Of a stretch of 33,151 bases of DNA, positions 32,259-33,151 are shown piece by piece. The position numbers and the translations under genes are program-made. The stretch comes from an uncultured Alphaproteobacteria bacterium (GTDB taxonomy: Bacteria; Pseudomonadota; Alphaproteobacteria; Rhodobacterales; Rhodobacteraceae). The stretch lies in NCBI GenBank assembly GCA_902570265.1, contig CACFXF010000020.1, positions 1 to 33,151 of the forward strand. Reading direction: 5' to 3'. Numbering within the stretch: the first letter of the stretch is position 1; each line of letters starts with the position of its first letter. The notes beneath the pieces were generated by a model. It saw only the letters and a program-made list of their open reading frames with translations, searched no databases and was not told the DNA's origin.

Positions 32259-32469
32259 GGTGTATAACTAAGTGTATAACTTTTATTTCTTTACACTTTT
32301 TTTATTTTTTGTCTAAAGGTTTGTTTTTTTTCAATAATCCTTGCATCCCATATGAATATTAAATGATGTAAATATCACAATCTGTTACACTCCAAATTAT
32401 AGAATCAGAGGTGTTTTTTTATAGAAAAATTTAATCAACTTTTAGTCAGTTTTTAAGTTGGTGTATAAC
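32259..32469 (+). repeat. Three GTGTATAAC repeats near the tRNA scar
   Basis: GTGTATAAC occurs at 32260-32268, 32272-32280 and 32461-32469. On the minus strand it reads GTTATACAC, one base from the DnaA-box core TTATNCACA. The first two are 12 bases apart, about one helical turn. Short direct repeats beside an attachment site can be integrase or excisionase arm sites. I see no gene in the whole stretch 32207-32600. Confidence 0.5.
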
Positions 32470-32600
32470 TTTATGTATCTTTAAAATTTCGTAATCAATA
32501 GCGAGTTGAGAGATTAAAACTTCTTGATAAGGGACATTAACTTGATCGGAATGATATGGAAATTAATTCGTAGTTAAATCTTCAAATTGTGTTTACCATT

Positions 32601-32864
32601 TTATTCAGACATTTCGGACATGGTATAGATTTTATAAACACATCCATTGTCGCTGTCCCATTTGATTTCTTCATCAGTACTTAGAAAAGCGCCCATACCA
32701 TCCATATCAGTAATATGACCCAACCATACAAAACCATTATTTCCTGTATCAGCGAGTGTCCATTCAGAACAAAATTTGCTAGCGCCACGTTCCATATTAT
32801 ATTGAACTCTCGCTCTTAAAGTTTCTACTCCAGAAGCAATAGTTCCGTGAATACACATATTCAT
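32601..32864 (-). CDS. Small conserved-looking protein of unknown function (87 residues)
   Basis: The protein begins MNMCIHGTIASGVETLRARV, with a good AAGGAAG site before the ATG, and continues FCSEWTLADTGNNGFVWLGH, ITDMDGMGAFLSTDEEIKWD and a VYKIYTMSEMSE C-terminus. It is acidic and lacks a signal peptide or membrane span. The pattern of short strands and a helix suggests a small alpha/beta-barrel (ABM/ferredoxin-like) fold, but I recognise no named family. It follows another small gene of similar style on the same strand after 70 bases. Both lie on the right of the tRNA scar, so they may be cargo of the integrated element. Confidence 0.6.
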   Translation of the reverse strand: MNMCIHGTIASGVETLRARVQYNMERGASKFCSEWTLADTGNNGFVWLGHITDMDGMGAFLSTDEEIKWDSDNGCVYKIYTMSEMSE

Positions 32865-32934
32865 TAGTTCTTCCTTTCTTTGATATTTTCAGAATTAAAA
32901 AATTAAGTTATCTTTATTTTTTGTTGATTAATAA

Positions 32935-33151
32935 TCACCTAATTGAATGATATATGTCGCCTCCTAAACTAATCGCTTTTCCATAAGTACCAAGAATCTC
33001 TGCAAATTTTTCAAAATATTGATTTTTTGAAGCGTTTTCAACATGTCGTTCAATACTTTTCATCGATGTAAATTTTTCATTAATTGTAAAGACGATATTT
33101 CCAGTAAACCCCTTTGTTGGGTCTGTTGGGTCTACAAATTCTTGTGCCTTT
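32935..33151 (-). CDS. Small unknown protein, C-terminal part (gene continues past the window)
   Basis: The minus-strand frame is open from the window end to the TGA at 32937-32935 and gives 71 residues. These include EFVDPTDPTKGFTGNIVFTI, SMKSIERHVENASKN, FEKFAEILGTYGKAISLGG and DIYHSIR at the end. The arrangement (a strand, an amphipathic helix with H/E residues, a second helix, a closing strand) resembles antibiotic-biosynthesis-monooxygenase/stress-responsive dimeric barrels. That is a fold guess. It probably forms an operon with the 87-residue gene downstream. Confidence 0.6.
   Translation of the reverse strand, partial: KAQEFVDPTDPTKGFTGNIVFTINEKFTSMKSIERHVENASKNQYFEKFAEILGTYGKAISLGGDIYHSIR

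Noticed and set aside
32259-32469. Chromosomal replication origin based on three DnaA-box-like TTATACAC sites
   Set aside because: Each site differs from TTATNCACA at the last base and no origin-linked genes are near. A mobile-element end explains the place better.
1-33151. CRISPR arrays, insertion sequences, rRNA genes
   Set aside because: I saw no regularly spaced direct repeats, transposase genes with terminal inverted repeats, or rRNA-like segments on either strand.

Overview
The window is very AT-rich, gene-dense chromosomal DNA with short intergenic gaps and TTG/GTG starts beside ATG. The gene families (type III glutamine synthetase, FAD-domain/SelD fusion, carnitine dehydrogenase, BKACE, many CaiB-type CoA-transferases, a Tat-like solute-binding protein) suggest a streamlined marine alphaproteobacterium. 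That placement is inferred from gene content and base composition only.

Layout. (1) 1-5041: end of a MOSC-domain gene, a type III glutamine synthetase/gamma-glutamylmethylamide synthetase, then selenium genes selD (fused to an FAD oxidoreductase) and selU (mnmH). The two selenium genes converge and overlap, and each is broken by one extra A in a poly-A tract. (2) 5116-6922: a short-chain dehydrogenase and an NADP-dependent enone-reductase-like protein. (3) 11978-6926, minus strand: a five-gene operon of RidA, alpha/beta hydrolase, a CoA-transferase/flavin-reductase fusion, a PF06684 protein and a luciferase-like monooxygenase. Its protein classes recall the Rut pyrimidine pathway, but it is not orthologous to it. 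(4) 12093-20787, plus strand: aldehyde dehydrogenase, CaiD-like hydratase, L-carnitine dehydrogenase, dehydrocarnitine-cleaving BKACE, acyl-CoA dehydrogenase, NDP-forming acyl-CoA synthetase and a CoA-transferase. Together they can be read as a gamma-butyrobetaine/carnitine-to-betaine pathway. (5) 20965-26266: an oligopeptide-type ABC importer with a terminator after the binding-protein gene. (6) 26316-31780: a DMT transporter, then minus-strand genes for another CoA-transferase, a maleate-isomerase/EutA-like protein, an M24-fold protein lacking its metal ligands, and an M20 amidohydrolase. (7) 31800-33151: two tiny hydrophobic ORFs, a 28-bp perfect palindrome, a truncated tRNA 3' half, short repeats and two small unknown genes. 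This looks like the distal edge of an integrated element lying to the right.

Regions 4-6 together suggest uptake and breakdown of quaternary-ammonium or other nitrogenous osmolytes, with CoA-thioester chemistry throughout. The most unusual items are the CoA-transferase/flavin-reductase fusion operon, the metal-less M24/M20/EutA-like trio, the repeated poly-A frame breaks, and the tRNA-fragment junction.
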